A stretch of DNA of 64,000 bases from Burkholderia plantarii. GTDB lineage: Bacteria > Pseudomonadota > Gammaproteobacteria > Burkholderiales > Burkholderiaceae. How positions within the stretch are numbered: the first letter of the stretch is position 1; the number at the start of each line of letters is the position of its first letter. Below are positions 1 through 8,639 of this stretch, piece by piece. The translations under genes were made by a program, and so were the position numbers. The notes beneath the pieces are model-generated. The model saw nothing but the letters and a program-made list of their open reading frames with translations. It ran no database searches and was not told the DNA's origin. The stretch lies in the NCBI RefSeq assembly GCF_001411805.1, contig NZ_CP007213.1:3224001-3288000 (forward strand). The letters run 5' to 3'.

Positions 1-451
1 GCGCCAGCGCGGCGCGATCGGCGGTACGGACCCGCCTCAGCAGTTCGCCGGCCGACGGATTGCCGGACAGGTCGGTGCGCAGCACCACGCTGTTCGCGGC
101 GCCGCCCTGGCGCACCGGCGTGCCGATCGCCAGATCGTGCTGGGCCGCGATGCCGCCGAGCACGATCGCGAGCGCGGCGTGAATGACCTCGAACATCGTT
201 GCGCCATGCGCAACGGCGAGGCGCCGCAGCGCGGCATGGCGGACCGGATCGATCTCGAAGTCGATGCACTCGGCCACGCGCGCGGCGGCCCGCTCGCGGC
301 ACCGGTCCACCGGCAGCGCGAGCGCGGCAGGCAGGCCGGCGAGCGTGTCGCGCCAGTAGCCGAGCGCGGCGATCAGCGCGTCCGGTTCGAGCGGCGCCGG
401 GCCGCGACGGTCGATCCGGTCGTCGACCGGAGATACGGCATCGGCACGCAT
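1..451 (-). CDS. NRPS condensation-domain-like protein, N-terminal part (runs off window)
   Basis: Reading leftward from ATG 451 (GGAGG about 8 nt upstream), 150 codons are visible before the window edge. The protein carries features of the second half of a peptide synthetase condensation domain: a GYWRDTLAGLP segment near residue 31, an LPVDR segment, AIGTPV, and then VVLRTDLSGNPSAGELLRRVR-like sequence. The catalytic HHxxxDG half normally found about 130 residues before the YW motif is absent. The stretch between GTPV and VLRTDLSG is also short, lacking the usual GFFVNT motif. This is either an unusual NRPS start, a truncated gene, or a degenerate domain. What follows beyond position 1 (adenylation domain or not) cannot be seen. 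Confidence 0.65.
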   Translation of the reverse strand, partial: MRADAVSPVDDRIDRRGPAPLEPDALIAALGYWRDTLAGLPAALALPVDRCRERAAARVAECIDFEIDPVRHAALRRLAVAHGATMFEVIHAALAIVLGGIAAQHDLAIGTPVRQGGAANSVVLRTDLSGNPSAGELLRRVRTADRAALA

Positions 452-453
452 CG

Positions 454-618
454 TCAGGCCCTCCGCCGCGCCGCCGCGATGCCGGGCGAGCGCCCGGCCG
501 CCGAGCCCGCCGCCAGCCAGGCCGCCGCCCGCCTGCACGACGGCAGCGCCGGGGCGCGGCGCACGAAGGCGCGCGACACCGGACGCACGGCCTCGCCGTG
601 GTCGGACGGATTCGACAT
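454..618 (-). CDS. 54-aa ORF of unknown function upstream of NRPS-like gene
   Basis: The start ATG at 618 has a strong ribosome binding site (AGGAG, 7 nt upstream). The product begins MSNPSDHGEA and becomes Arg/Ala-rich. Its TGA lies 2 nt before the ATG of the next leftward gene, so translational coupling is likely. I recognise no domain. Third codon positions are strongly GC-rich throughout. One reading is a genuine leader ORF; another is that it is the N-terminus of the following gene separated by a frameshift, because the downstream frame stays open upstream of its own ATG. I cannot choose between these from sequence alone. Confidence 0.45.
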   Translation of the reverse strand: MSNPSDHGEAVRPVSRAFVRRAPALPSCRRAAAWLAAGSAAGRSPGIAAARRRA

Positions 619-949
619 CAGGCTCTCCTGGCTGAATAATCGGAAGAATCGGTTACGGCTCTCTCTACGCCTATTAAAACGACCCGCCGCGTCGTTGTCT
701 GTCCTTGAATTCCGGTCCATCTCAAATATCGTCCGCACCGGCGCGAAGCGGCCGGCGGCGACCGCCGGATCGGCCCGCCGCGCCCGCGCCGATGCGACCG
801 CGCCGCGCGCCCGGTCACGACGGCCCGCCGCCGCGCCCCGTCCGGCACCGCGAGCGACGCCGGGCCCGTCGCCGCGAAGCGCGGCGCCCCGGAGCCCGCG
901 CGCTCGATGGTGCTGTGCGAAAATGCCGATACCCCAGCCAGGAGTGCCA
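619..949. other. Intergenic region between divergent NRPS-like and bphP genes
   Basis: These 331 nt separate two divergent transcription units, so they should hold promoters for both. The part nearest the leftward gene (about 640-740) is less GC-rich. I see no convincing gene or strong palindrome here. The reading frame upstream of bphP stays open but is Arg/Pro-rich with no domain similarity. Confidence 0.5.
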
Positions 950-3328
950 ATGGCAGCCCCGCTCCCCTCCGTTTCCGATACGAACGGCGCCGATTGCGCG
1001 CGCGAACCCATCCATATCCCGGGCGGCATCCAGCCCCACGGTTTCCTGTTGTCGATCGACGATGCCGGCATCGTCGTGCAGGCGAGCGAGAACGCGGTCG
1101 AGCTGGTGGGCGGCGCGCCCGAGGCGCTGCCGGGCCTGCCGCTCGCGCGCTTCGTCGGCGCCGACTGGGCCGCCACCGTGATCGAGGCGCTGCGCAGCCA
1201 CGAATCGAACGGCCTGCCGCTCTACGTCGGCTCGATGGACGACCCGCGCGCCGCCGGCACCGTGCGCCGCTCGCCGTTCGCGATCGTGGTCCACCGCCAC
1301 GACGGCCTCGCGATCGTCGAACTGGAACCCGCGCGCGGCACCATCGACGTGTTCTCGTCGATGTACCCGCTGGTGCGCACCTTCATCAACCAGCTCGAGA
1401 ACGTCGAGACCACCGCCGACCTGGCGCGGCTCGCGGCCACCGAGGTGCAGCGCATCACCGGCTTTGGCCGCACGCTGGTCTACAACTTCGACGAGCAGGG
1501 CAACGGCCACGTGATCGCCGAATGCATCGAGCCCGGCTACACCTCGTATGCGGACCAGCACTTCCCGGCCTCCGACATCCCGGCCCAGGCACGCGCGCTC
1601 TACGTGCGCAACCGCATCCGCCTGATCGCCGACGCGAACTACCGGCCGGTGCGGCTGGTGCCGCCGCTGCATCCGGCCACGCAGCGCCCCACCGACCTGA
1701 CCTACGCGTCGCTGCGCAGCGTCTCGCCGGTCCACGTGCAGTACATGAAGAACATGGGCACGCTGGCCTCGATGTCGATGTCGATCGTGGTGCGCGGCAA
1801 GCTCTGGGGCCTGATCTCGTGCCACCACGACACCGCGCGCGTGCCGCCGTTCGAGGTGCGCACCGCCTGCGAGCACATCGCGCAGGTGCTGTCGCTGCAA
1901 ATCGAGGCCAAGGAGGACCACGCCGAGGCCGAGCTGCGGCTCGACCTGCGCCACCTGCACGCGCGGCTGCTGGCGTCGATGGCCGATACCGAGAGCTTCG
2001 TCGACGCGCTCGCCGAAGACCCGCGCGACCTGCTGCGGCTCACCCACTCGGCGGGCGTGGCGATCGTGTTCGAGGGGCGCGTGGTGCTGGCCGGCGCGAC
2101 GCCGTCGGAGGCGCAGGTCGGCCAGCTCGTGAAGTGGCTCGACACGCAGATCGAGGAAGTGTTCTGGACCGACAACCTCGCGCGCGACGTGCCGGTGATC
2201 GAGGCCAACCCCGACTACGCGGGCGCGCTCGCGGTGTCGATCTCGCGGCTGTTCCGCAACTACATCGTGTGGTTCCGGCCCGAGGTGGTGCAGACCATCA
2301 AGTGGGCCGGCGATCCGCGCGAGAAACTCGCGCCGATGGCCGATTCGCTCTCGCCGCGCAAGAGCTTCGACGTCTGGACCGACATCGTGCGCGGCTACTC
2401 GCCGCCGTGGCGCCCGGCCGAACGCGAGATCGCGCTCGAATTCCGCGCCGCGCTGCTCGGCATCGTGCTGCGTCGCGCCGAGGAGCTGGCCGAGCTCGCG
2501 CTCGAACTCGGGCGCGCCAACAAGGAGCTGGAAGGCTTCTCCTACACGGTCTCGCACGACCTGCGCGCGCCGCTGCGTCACATCGTCGGCTATGCCGACC
2601 TGCTGCGCGAGATGGAGGCGTCGAAGCTGTCCGAGCGCGGCCGCCACTTCGTCGATCGGATCGTCAATTCCGCGCGCGTGGGCGGCACGCTGGTCGACGA
2701 TCTGCTCGCGTTCTCGCGGATGGGCCGCTCGGCGCTGCGCCCGCAGCAGATCGACATGCGCGCGATGGCCGACGCGCTGATCGCCGACGAGACGCGCGAC
2801 GCGACGCAGGACGGCACCGCCGCGCCGCGCGCGATCGAGTGGCGCGTCGGCGAGCTCGGCCACGTCACCGCCGACCCGGTGCTGATCCATCTGGTGCTGC
2901 GTAACCTGATCGAGAACGCGGTAAAATTCTCGGCTGCCCGGGACGTGGCTCACATCGAGATCGGCCGCTACGCGGGCGAACGCGAGCTGGCCGGCCACGA
3001 CGTGTTCTTCGTCAAGGACGACGGCGTGGGCTTCGACATGCGCTACGTCGACAAGCTGTTCGGCGTATTCCAGCGGCTGCATCACGTCGAGGAGTTCGAC
3101 GGCACTGGCATAGGACTTGCTTCGGTAAAGCGGATCGTCGAGCGGCACGGGGGCAAGGTCTGGGCCCGTGGCGAGCCCGATCGCGGTGCGACCATCTCGT
3201 TCGCGCTGCCGCGCGTGTTTGCCGGCGCGGCGGTGGAACGCGAGGAAACGTCGAACAGCGCGGTGGCACGGCTCGAGGCGCTGGCACCGGCGCGCCGCAC
3301 GCGCTCGGTACCGAAGCAGCAGAAGTAA
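950..3328 (+). CDS. bphP: Bacteriophytochrome sensor histidine kinase
   Basis: A red/far-red photoreceptor kinase of 792 aa. Order of domains: PAS with Cys16 just ahead of REPIHIPGGIQPHG (the biliverdin-attachment cysteine position of bacteriophytochromes), GAF with the diagnostic PASDIP motif near residue 206, PHY with the tongue motif PRKSF near 470, HisKA with SHDLRAP (phospho-His near 534), and an HATPase with NLIENAVKFS and a GTGIGLA G-box. I chose ATG 950 because it has AGGAG 6 nt upstream and puts Cys16 at the expected place; the frame is open much further upstream but that extension has no domain character. A response regulator follows 101 nt downstream on the same strand. The chromophore enzyme BphO is encoded nearby on the other strand. 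Confidence 0.95.
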   Translation: MAAPLPSVSDTNGADCAREPIHIPGGIQPHGFLLSIDDAGIVVQASENAVELVGGAPEALPGLPLARFVGADWAATVIEALRSHESNGLPLYVGSMDDPRAAGTVRRSPFAIVVHRHDGLAIVELEPARGTIDVFSSMYPLVRTFINQLENVETTADLARLAATEVQRITGFGRTLVYNFDEQGNGHVIAECIEPGYTSYADQHFPASDIPAQARALYVRNRIRLIADANYRPVRLVPPLHPATQRPTDLTYASLRSVSPVHVQYMKNMGTLASMSMSIVVRGKLWGLISCHHDTARVPPFEVRTACEHIAQVLSLQIEAKEDHAEAELRLDLRHLHARLLASMADTESFVDALAEDPRDLLRLTHSAGVAIVFEGRVVLAGATPSEAQVGQLVKWLDTQIEEVFWTDNLARDVPVIEANPDYAGALAVSISRLFRNYIVWFRPEVVQTIKWAGDPREKLAPMADSLSPRKSFDVWTDIVRGYSPPWRPAEREIALEFRAALLGIVLRRAEELAELALELGRANKELEGFSYTVSHDLRAPLRHIVGYADLLREMEASKLSERGRHFVDRIVNSARVGGTLVDDLLAFSRMGRSALRPQQIDMRAMADALIADETRDATQDGTAAPRAIEWRVGELGHVTADPVLIHLVLRNLIENAVKFSAARDVAHIEIGRYAGERELAGHDVFFVKDDGVGFDMRYVDKLFGVFQRLHHVEEFDGTGIGLASVKRIVERHGGKVWARGEPDRGATISFALPRVFAGAAVEREETSNSAVARLEALAPARRTRSVPKQQK

Positions 3329-3429
3329 CGACGCCGGGCACCGACGCCCGGGCGGCCCCTGGAATATCGGGCAGCGCCCTTGTAAAAGCGCCACACCCGA
3401 ATCGGCAAATCAAGTTCAATGGAGCAAGC

Positions 3430-3867
3430 GTGTTAAGACCGATCCTTCTCGTGGAAGACAACCCCGACGACATTGAGCTGACGATGATCGCGCTGGAGAA
3501 GACGCGACTCGCGAATCCGGTGGTATCGGTACGGGACGGCGAAGAGGCGCTGCAGTTCCTGCGCCGCGACGGCAAGTGGGCCGAGCGTCCCGACGAAAGC
3601 CCGGCGGTGATCCTGCTCGACAAGAAGCTGCCGAAGCTCGATGGCCACGAAGTGCTGAAGATCGTGCGCGGCGACGAGCACCTGCGCCACATTCCGGTGG
3701 TGATGCTGACGTCCTCGCGCGAGGAAAAGGACCTGCTGCGCAGCTACGACCTCGGCGTGAACGCCTACGTCGTGAAGCCCGTGGCATTCGACGATTTCAT
3801 GGCCGCGATCAACGATCTCGGCATGTTCTGGGCGGTCCTGAACGAACCGCCGCCGTACCAGCGCTGA
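3430..3867 (+). CDS. Single-domain response regulator (Rcp1-like), partner of BphP
   Basis: A stand-alone receiver of 145 aa that begins at GTG 3430 with GGAG 5 nt upstream. Acidic pocket residues (EDNPDD, residues 9-14), the phospho-acceptor Asp64 in LLDKKLP, and the conserved Lys in VVKPV are all present. The short insertion after helix 2 (RRDGKWAERPDE) is typical of Rcp1/CphRR-type regulators that pair with phytochromes. There is no output domain, so the signal probably passes by phosphotransfer or protein contact. It lies directly behind bphP on the same strand and is most likely co-transcribed with it. Confidence 0.92.
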   Translation: MLRPILLVEDNPDDIELTMIALEKTRLANPVVSVRDGEEALQFLRRDGKWAERPDESPAVILLDKKLPKLDGHEVLKIVRGDEHLRHIPVVMLTSSREEKDLLRSYDLGVNAYVVKPVAFDDFMAAINDLGMFWAVLNEPPPYQR

Positions 3868-4012
3868 GCGGCCGACGCCGCTGCCCCCGCTGGCCGCCGA
3901 AGCCTCCGGCCGGCTGCCCCACCCCGCCGAGCGGCGCGCGCCGTGACCGGCGACACCGCTCCTCCCGGCCGTCCCGCCTCGCCGCCGCGGCGCCGTTCCC
4001 GGCCCGCGAGAC

Positions 4013-5677
4013 TCAGTGGTACACCGGCAACCACAGCCGGAACGTCGAGCCGTGGCCGACCCCGCCGCTCTCGGCGACGATCTCTCCCCCCTGCCGCTCC
4101 ATCAGGTTGCGCGCGAGCCAGAGGCCGAGCCCGAGGCCCGCCACGCGCCCCTCGCCGTCGGCCGCCGACTGCTGGAAGCGCTCGAACACGCGTTCCAGCA
4201 TCGACGGATCGATGCCGCGCCCGGAATCGCGCACGGCCAGCTCGACGCGCTCGCCGAGCGGCGTGATCGACACCTCGATGGTGCCCTGCGGCGAGAACTT
4301 CACCGCGTTCGACAGCAGGTTCCAGACGATCTGCTTCATGCGGTTCTCGTCGGCGATCACCATCGCCGGCATCAGCCGGTCGGCGATCAGCGCGAGCCCC
4401 TTGGCCTCGGCGATCATCCGCATGTCCTCGACCACGATCCCGGCCAGCGCGCCGAGATCGACCGGCCGCGGGACGACCGACAGCTTGCCGGTCACGATCG
4501 CGCCGCTGTCGAGCAGGTCGTCCACCATGTGCGCGAGCTGGCGCCCGTTGCGGTTGATCACCTCGCCCGCGCGCATGACGAGCGACGGCTCGGGCGAGCG
4601 CCGCATCAGTTCGCACCAGCTCAGGATCGCGTTGAGCGGCGAACGCAGCTCGTGGCTGACGGTGGTGATGAAGTGATCCATCGCGGTGGCGAGCCGGTCG
4701 CTCTGCTCGCGCGCGCGCTTCTCCGCCACCGCGTTGGCCTGCGTCTCGAGTTCGGTCTGCTTGCGCGCGGTGATGTCGAGCGTGAAGCCGTGTACCGAAC
4801 TCAGCGCGCCGTTGGCCTGATAGCGGCCCACGCCGCGCACCAGGATCCAGCGCACCTGGCCGTGCTCCCAGCCCACCCGGAAATCGACCTCGAACGGCTC
4901 GTGCATGTCGAGCGCCTGCGTCATCGCCTCGCGCAGCCGCGGCCGGTCGTCGGGATGGACGATCTCGTCGAACCAGCGCTCGCGCGTGAGCAGGTCGTCG
5001 ATGCCGAGCCCGAGATTGGTCCGGCACTGGTCGGTGCACTGGATCCCGCCCGTGAGCGGTTCGAGCTCCCAGGCGCCCACCTGCGAGAACGCCATCGCGA
5101 TCTCGAGCCGCTCCTGGTGCTCGCGCAGTTGCGCGCGCGCTTCCTCGGCCACCACCTGGCGCAGCTGCGCCTGCGAGCGCAGCTTGGCGCGCTCGCGCTG
5201 GTCGCGCTCGTACTCGGCGACGTGCTCGGTGACCTCGCTGACGAGGATCGCGACGGCGCCGGCCAGCCCGGAATCGGGCGCGTCGAGCGGCGTCGCCTTG
5301 ATGCGCCAGTAGCGCGGCACCGCCACCCATTCGCCGCTCTCGTGCTCGACCGGCATCTCGTAGCGAAACACCGGCGACCACACCGATTCGCGCAGCGGCA
5401 GCTGGTTCAGCGTGCCCTCCAGCCACTCGCGGCGCGCCTCGCGCTGTGCGTCGGTGCCGAACTGGTTGATGTCCTGCAGGCGGTGCCCGAGGACCGCCGC
5501 GGGCGCCACGCCGACCAGCCTCAGGTAGCGGCGGTTCGCGAGCACCACCTCGTGGCGCGCGTTGATGATCAGGTAGGCGTCGGGCAGGCAGTCGAAGGCC
5601 GCCGCCGCCGCGCCGAAATCGGGTTGCGGGACCGGCTCGCCCGGGTCGCTGAATTCGTGCATCGTGGCAATCCGCAT
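4013..5677 (-). CDS. PAS-PAS sensor histidine kinase
   Basis: A soluble hybrid-free histidine kinase of 554 aa. The first PAS lies at about residues 20-140 (DAYLIINARHEVVLAN). A PAS_3-type second PAS lies at about 185-310 (GAWELEP, HPDDRPRLREAM, TLDITARKQ). The HisKA H-box VSHELRSPLNAI puts the phospho-His near residue 341. HATPase motifs are NLLSNAVKFS, DSGRGIDPSML and GLGLGLWLA. No membrane segment is seen, so it should sense a cytoplasmic signal. The ATG at 5677 overlaps the TGA of the heme oxygenase gene by one base (TGATG), indicating translational coupling. BphO-kinase coupling suggests that the kinase works with heme or bilin status or with light signalling, but its ligand cannot be read from sequence. 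Confidence 0.93.
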   Translation of the reverse strand: MRIATMHEFSDPGEPVPQPDFGAAAAAFDCLPDAYLIINARHEVVLANRRYLRLVGVAPAAVLGHRLQDINQFGTDAQREARREWLEGTLNQLPLRESVWSPVFRYEMPVEHESGEWVAVPRYWRIKATPLDAPDSGLAGAVAILVSEVTEHVAEYERDQRERAKLRSQAQLRQVVAEEARAQLREHQERLEIAMAFSQVGAWELEPLTGGIQCTDQCRTNLGLGIDDLLTRERWFDEIVHPDDRPRLREAMTQALDMHEPFEVDFRVGWEHGQVRWILVRGVGRYQANGALSSVHGFTLDITARKQTELETQANAVAEKRAREQSDRLATAMDHFITTVSHELRSPLNAILSWCELMRRSPEPSLVMRAGEVINRNGRQLAHMVDDLLDSGAIVTGKLSVVPRPVDLGALAGIVVEDMRMIAEAKGLALIADRLMPAMVIADENRMKQIVWNLLSNAVKFSPQGTIEVSITPLGERVELAVRDSGRGIDPSMLERVFERFQQSAADGEGRVAGLGLGLWLARNLMERQGGEIVAESGGVGHGSTFRLWLPVYH

Positions 5678-6429
5678 CAGGCAGGCACGCCGCGCGCGGC
5701 GTCGGCCAGGCCGGCCAGCCTGACGAGATGGTCGAACGCGTCGGTCGCGCCACGGCAGGCCGCCGCGATCGCGGCGGGCGCCTCGACCTCGGCCGCGAGG
5801 CAGCGCACGAACGCCTTCCAGCGCGCCGACAGCCCGTGGCGGCCGGCCGCGAGGAAGCCGAGCGGATGCGGCGCGAGCCGTTCGTGGAGCTGCTGGTAGA
5901 GCACCGCGCCGCCCATCTGGGAGCCTTCGATCACGTAGCGCGCGCCCCACCGATAGGCGGCACCGGCATCGGCCGGCCACCACGGTTCGGCGGGCGCGGG
6001 GCCGGCCGGCAGCGCGGCCAGCGCGGCGGCCGGCGCGGCGGCGAGATCGGCGTCGATCAAGGCCACGCGCCGCACCGGCGGCAGCGCGGCGGCGCTCGTC
6101 CGCGGCGCGCCGTCGTCGTGCGCCGACGCCTGTCGCGCGGGGCCGTCGAGCCAGGGCTCGAGCGGCGCCAGCCAGGCACGCAGGATTCGCAGATGGGCCA
6201 GGTAATCATGCAGGCCGGCCGTTTCGGCCGACAACGGCATCAACTGGTGCAGCCGTTCATGCTGCTCGCCGGTCGCGGCGCGCAGCGCGGCGAGCACGGC
6301 CGGGATCGCCGCCGAAGCCGCGGCGCCGGAAACCGCCGTGGCGCCAACGGCGGACGCTGCCGCGTCGGTCTCGGCAGCGGGGGACGGCGCTGCCGCGACG
6401 GCATCGCCCTGTCGGATCTCGTCCGGCAT
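5677..6429 (-). CDS. bphO: Bacteriophytochrome heme oxygenase
   Basis: Opens heme to biliverdin IXalpha, the chromophore required by BphP, with release of iron and CO. The 250-aa product shows the proximal heme-ligand region TGEQHERLHQL (His near residue 57) and the distal helix YVIEGSQMGGAVLYQQL, the family signature. An Ala-rich low-complexity stretch of about 30 residues precedes the domain. ATG 6429 (MPDEIRQGDAV) is preferred because the sequence upstream reads like a non-coding leader; the frame itself is open to 6558. The gene is followed without a gap by a PAS kinase. The bphP locus is convergent with it about 2 kb away. Confidence 0.88.
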   Translation of the reverse strand: MPDEIRQGDAVAAAPSPAAETDAAASAVGATAVSGAAASAAIPAVLAALRAATGEQHERLHQLMPLSAETAGLHDYLAHLRILRAWLAPLEPWLDGPARQASAHDDGAPRTSAAALPPVRRVALIDADLAAAPAAALAALPAGPAPAEPWWPADAGAAYRWGARYVIEGSQMGGAVLYQQLHERLAPHPLGFLAAGRHGLSARWKAFVRCLAAEVEAPAAIAAACRGATDAFDHLVRLAGLADAARGVPA

Positions 6430-6681
6430 CGGATTGACGTTCCTCGGTTGGACTCCGCCGCGCGAAACCGGGGCAGCGAAGCAGGCCAGGACAGCGGATA
6501 AGAGACAGTCCGCCGCAGGCAATACCGCGACTATCGCATGACGGCGGAATCGGCGCACGCTTTTTCACGGCCTGCAACGCCGGCCCTGATCGAACCCCAA
6601 ACAGCCCGGAGCCCATCGTGGGACTGCGCGCCCGGCGCGGCTTCTGGCCTGCCCCTCGATGCAATGGCGACCCGACCCGGA

Positions 6682-7044
6682 TCAGCCGGCCGCCTCGCCG
6701 AGCTGGCGCCGCACCATCCCGAGCAGCGCGTCGAACGACAGCGGCTTGCGCGCGTAGAGGATCGACGGATTGGGCTGCGGCGGGATATCCACCGCCGCGC
6801 TGCAGAGGATGATCGGGATCGCGCGCCAGTCCGGCTCGCGCGCGAGCACCGCGCAAAGCTCGCCGCCCGACATCACCGGCATCATGAAGTCGGTGACGAT
6901 CAGGTCCGGCTTGCCCTCCCTGATCCGGTCGAGCGCAAGCGCGCCGTTGGACGCCGTGAACACCGCGTAGCCGCACTGCTCCAGCAGCAGGCGCCACACG
7001 GTCAGCATGTCGAACTCGTCGTCCACGATCAGGATGGTTTTCAT
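6682..7044 (-). CDS. Single-domain response regulator next to KaiC-like gene
   Basis: A CheY-like receiver of 120 aa with the acidic cluster DDE (residues 8-10), phospho-acceptor Asp52 in VTDFMMP, and the conserved Lys in YARKPLSF near residue 104. There is no output domain. The start ATG lies only 6 nt after the stop of the KaiC-like gene, so the two form an operon. KaiC/response-regulator pairs recur in proteobacteria; the usual companion kinase could be the PAS kinase encoded 1 kb downstream on the same strand. That partner assignment is an inference. Confidence 0.92.
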   Translation of the reverse strand: MKTILIVDDEFDMLTVWRLLLEQCGYAVFTASNGALALDRIREGKPDLIVTDFMMPVMSGGELCAVLAREPDWRAIPIILCSAAVDIPPQPNPSILYARKPLSFDALLGMVRRQLGEAAG

Positions 7045-7050
7045 GTACGG

Positions 7051-8553
7051 CTAGCCACCCGTCATCGGGCGGTGCATCACGGTCAGCCCCTGTGTCGAAA
7101 GCAGGCCCGCCGCGCCGATCGCGTTCGGCGTGACGTCGAGCCCTTCCGGCGTGATGATCAGTTCGCGCAGCGAGGTGTCGTGCGCGCTCTCGCGCTGCTT
7201 GACCACCGACAGCATGCGCCGCAGGCGGCCGTCGGTCTCCGCGTAGCGCAGCAGGACCAGGTTCTCGGTCAGCGCCGACAGCCGCAGGCCCTTGCCGTGC
7301 GACGGGTCCGCGTAGAGCGGCAGCTCCTCGGTCAGCAGCGTGGTGATGCCGGCGTCGCGCAGCGCATGGTTGAACGCGTTCAGGAACAGGCCGAAACGCG
7401 CCGGGCGCAGCGCGGAATCGCGAAACCCCTCCATGCCGTCGATCACGAGCCGGGAGGCGCCGAGCCGCTGGATCAGCGCGAGCGTGTTGGCGGCCAGTTC
7501 GTCCACCTCGAGCTCGACGGCCGGCTGCCACTGCATCGACAGGCGCCCGTCGGCGAATGCCTCGCGCAGCCGGATGCCGACCGTCTCGGCCTTGCCGATC
7601 AGCCGCTGCGGCGATTCGTAGAAGCCGAGGTAGACCACCTTCTCGTCGCGCGCGACGCCGGCCTTCAGGAACTGCAGCGCGAGCAGCGTCTTGCCGACCC
7701 CGGACGGCCCCATCACCGTGGTGACGGATCCACGCACGAAGCCGCCGCCGAGCAGGTGGTCGAGATGCGGCAGGCCGGTATCGAGCCGCTGGTGCAGGTC
7801 GCGCTCGTCCTCGAGGTTCGCGAAGCGCGCCTCGAGACGCGGGTACATCGCGTGGCCGCCCGAGGTGATCCGGAAGAAGTGGCGGCCCAGCAGGTGGTTG
7901 CGCGCGCGCATCTTGTGGACCTCGATCTCGCGCGCGCGGCGCATGCCGCCGTCGGTATAGCGGTTCAGCTCGATCAGGCCGTCCACCAGCGTGTGCTCGG
8001 GATGCGGCTCGTTGCCCGACAGCGGCGCGAGCAGCAGCGTGGTGCAGCCCATCGCGGCCACCAGCGCGTTCAGCTCGTGGATGAACTTCGACAGCGACAG
8101 CTCGGTTTCGCTGAATTCGCGCGCGCTGCGAAAGCCGTCCACGATCAGCAGGCCGGGCCGGTAGTTCGCGAGGCTCGCCGCGATCAGCCTCAGGAAGCCG
8201 TCGAGGCCGTCCTGCATCAGTTCGTGATAACCCGACACGAACATCATCTTCTGCGCGACGGCGGCCGGATCGAAGAAATCGAGCGCGCGCAGGTGGCCGA
8301 GCAGCTTGTCGTGCGACTCGGCGATCAGCGTCATGTAGAGCACGCGGTCGCCCTGGCGCACGCGATGGAAGCCGATCTGGCTCGACAGGATGGTCTTGCC
8401 CGCGCTGGCCATCCCCTCGATCAGATAAAGGCCGCCACGCACGAAGCCGCCGCCGAGGATCTCGTCGAAGCCCGGCACGCCCGTCTCCACGTTTTCCAAT
8501 GGCTCGATGTCGGGGGGCGCCGGGGCATGGGGCGCGGAGTCGTCCTGGGTCAT
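7051..8553 (-). CDS. KaiC-like double RecA-domain ATPase
   Basis: A 500-aa protein with two tandem KaiC/RecA domains. Walker A motifs are GMASAGKT (about residues 45-52) and GPSGVGKT (about 281-288). Walker B-like strands LLIVDGF and LVIDGM are present. Each half has the KaiC-type HK/KMR element (EVHKMRARNH; VVKQRESAHD). The paired catalytic glutamates of cyanobacterial KaiC are changed: AE in the first domain (TLIAESHD) and YE in the second (GFYESPQRL). In the C-terminal autophosphorylation loop only a Ser can be aligned (RLSALTEN), with Ala where Thr432 would be. No kaiA or kaiB is nearby. I chose ATG 8553 because the residues upstream are a basic tail with no family similarity. Expect a signalling ATPase rather than a full clock. 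Confidence 0.88.
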   Translation of the reverse strand: MTQDDSAPHAPAPPDIEPLENVETGVPGFDEILGGGFVRGGLYLIEGMASAGKTILSSQIGFHRVRQGDRVLYMTLIAESHDKLLGHLRALDFFDPAAVAQKMMFVSGYHELMQDGLDGFLRLIAASLANYRPGLLIVDGFRSAREFSETELSLSKFIHELNALVAAMGCTTLLLAPLSGNEPHPEHTLVDGLIELNRYTDGGMRRAREIEVHKMRARNHLLGRHFFRITSGGHAMYPRLEARFANLEDERDLHQRLDTGLPHLDHLLGGGFVRGSVTTVMGPSGVGKTLLALQFLKAGVARDEKVVYLGFYESPQRLIGKAETVGIRLREAFADGRLSMQWQPAVELEVDELAANTLALIQRLGASRLVIDGMEGFRDSALRPARFGLFLNAFNHALRDAGITTLLTEELPLYADPSHGKGLRLSALTENLVLLRYAETDGRLRRMLSVVKQRESAHDTSLRELIITPEGLDVTPNAIGAAGLLSTQGLTVMHRPMTGG

Positions 8554-8639
8554 GTTCAGTCGGTCAGATGTCGAGGGCCGATCCCGGCGGACCGGGCGCG
8601 GCATGCCCCGAAAGCGGGGGCGGATACGGATTCGCGATT

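Noticed and set aside
137..949. Upstream in-frame extension of the bacteriophytochrome by 271 codons
   Set aside because: The extension is Arg/Ala/Pro-rich, overlaps the opposite-strand NRPS-like gene and has no domain; ATG 950 has a strong RBS and places the chromophore Cys correctly.
815..3394. Long minus-strand frame opposite bphP
   Set aside because: His/Arg/Val-rich composition typical of the antisense of a high-GC gene; no domain similarity.
4016..5899. Long plus-strand frame opposite the PAS kinase
   Set aside because: Antisense shadow; the minus strand encodes a clear kinase with all motifs.
7051..8553. Interpretation of the KaiC-like gene as part of a true circadian clock
   Set aside because: No kaiA or kaiB in the window and key catalytic and phosphorylation residues are altered.
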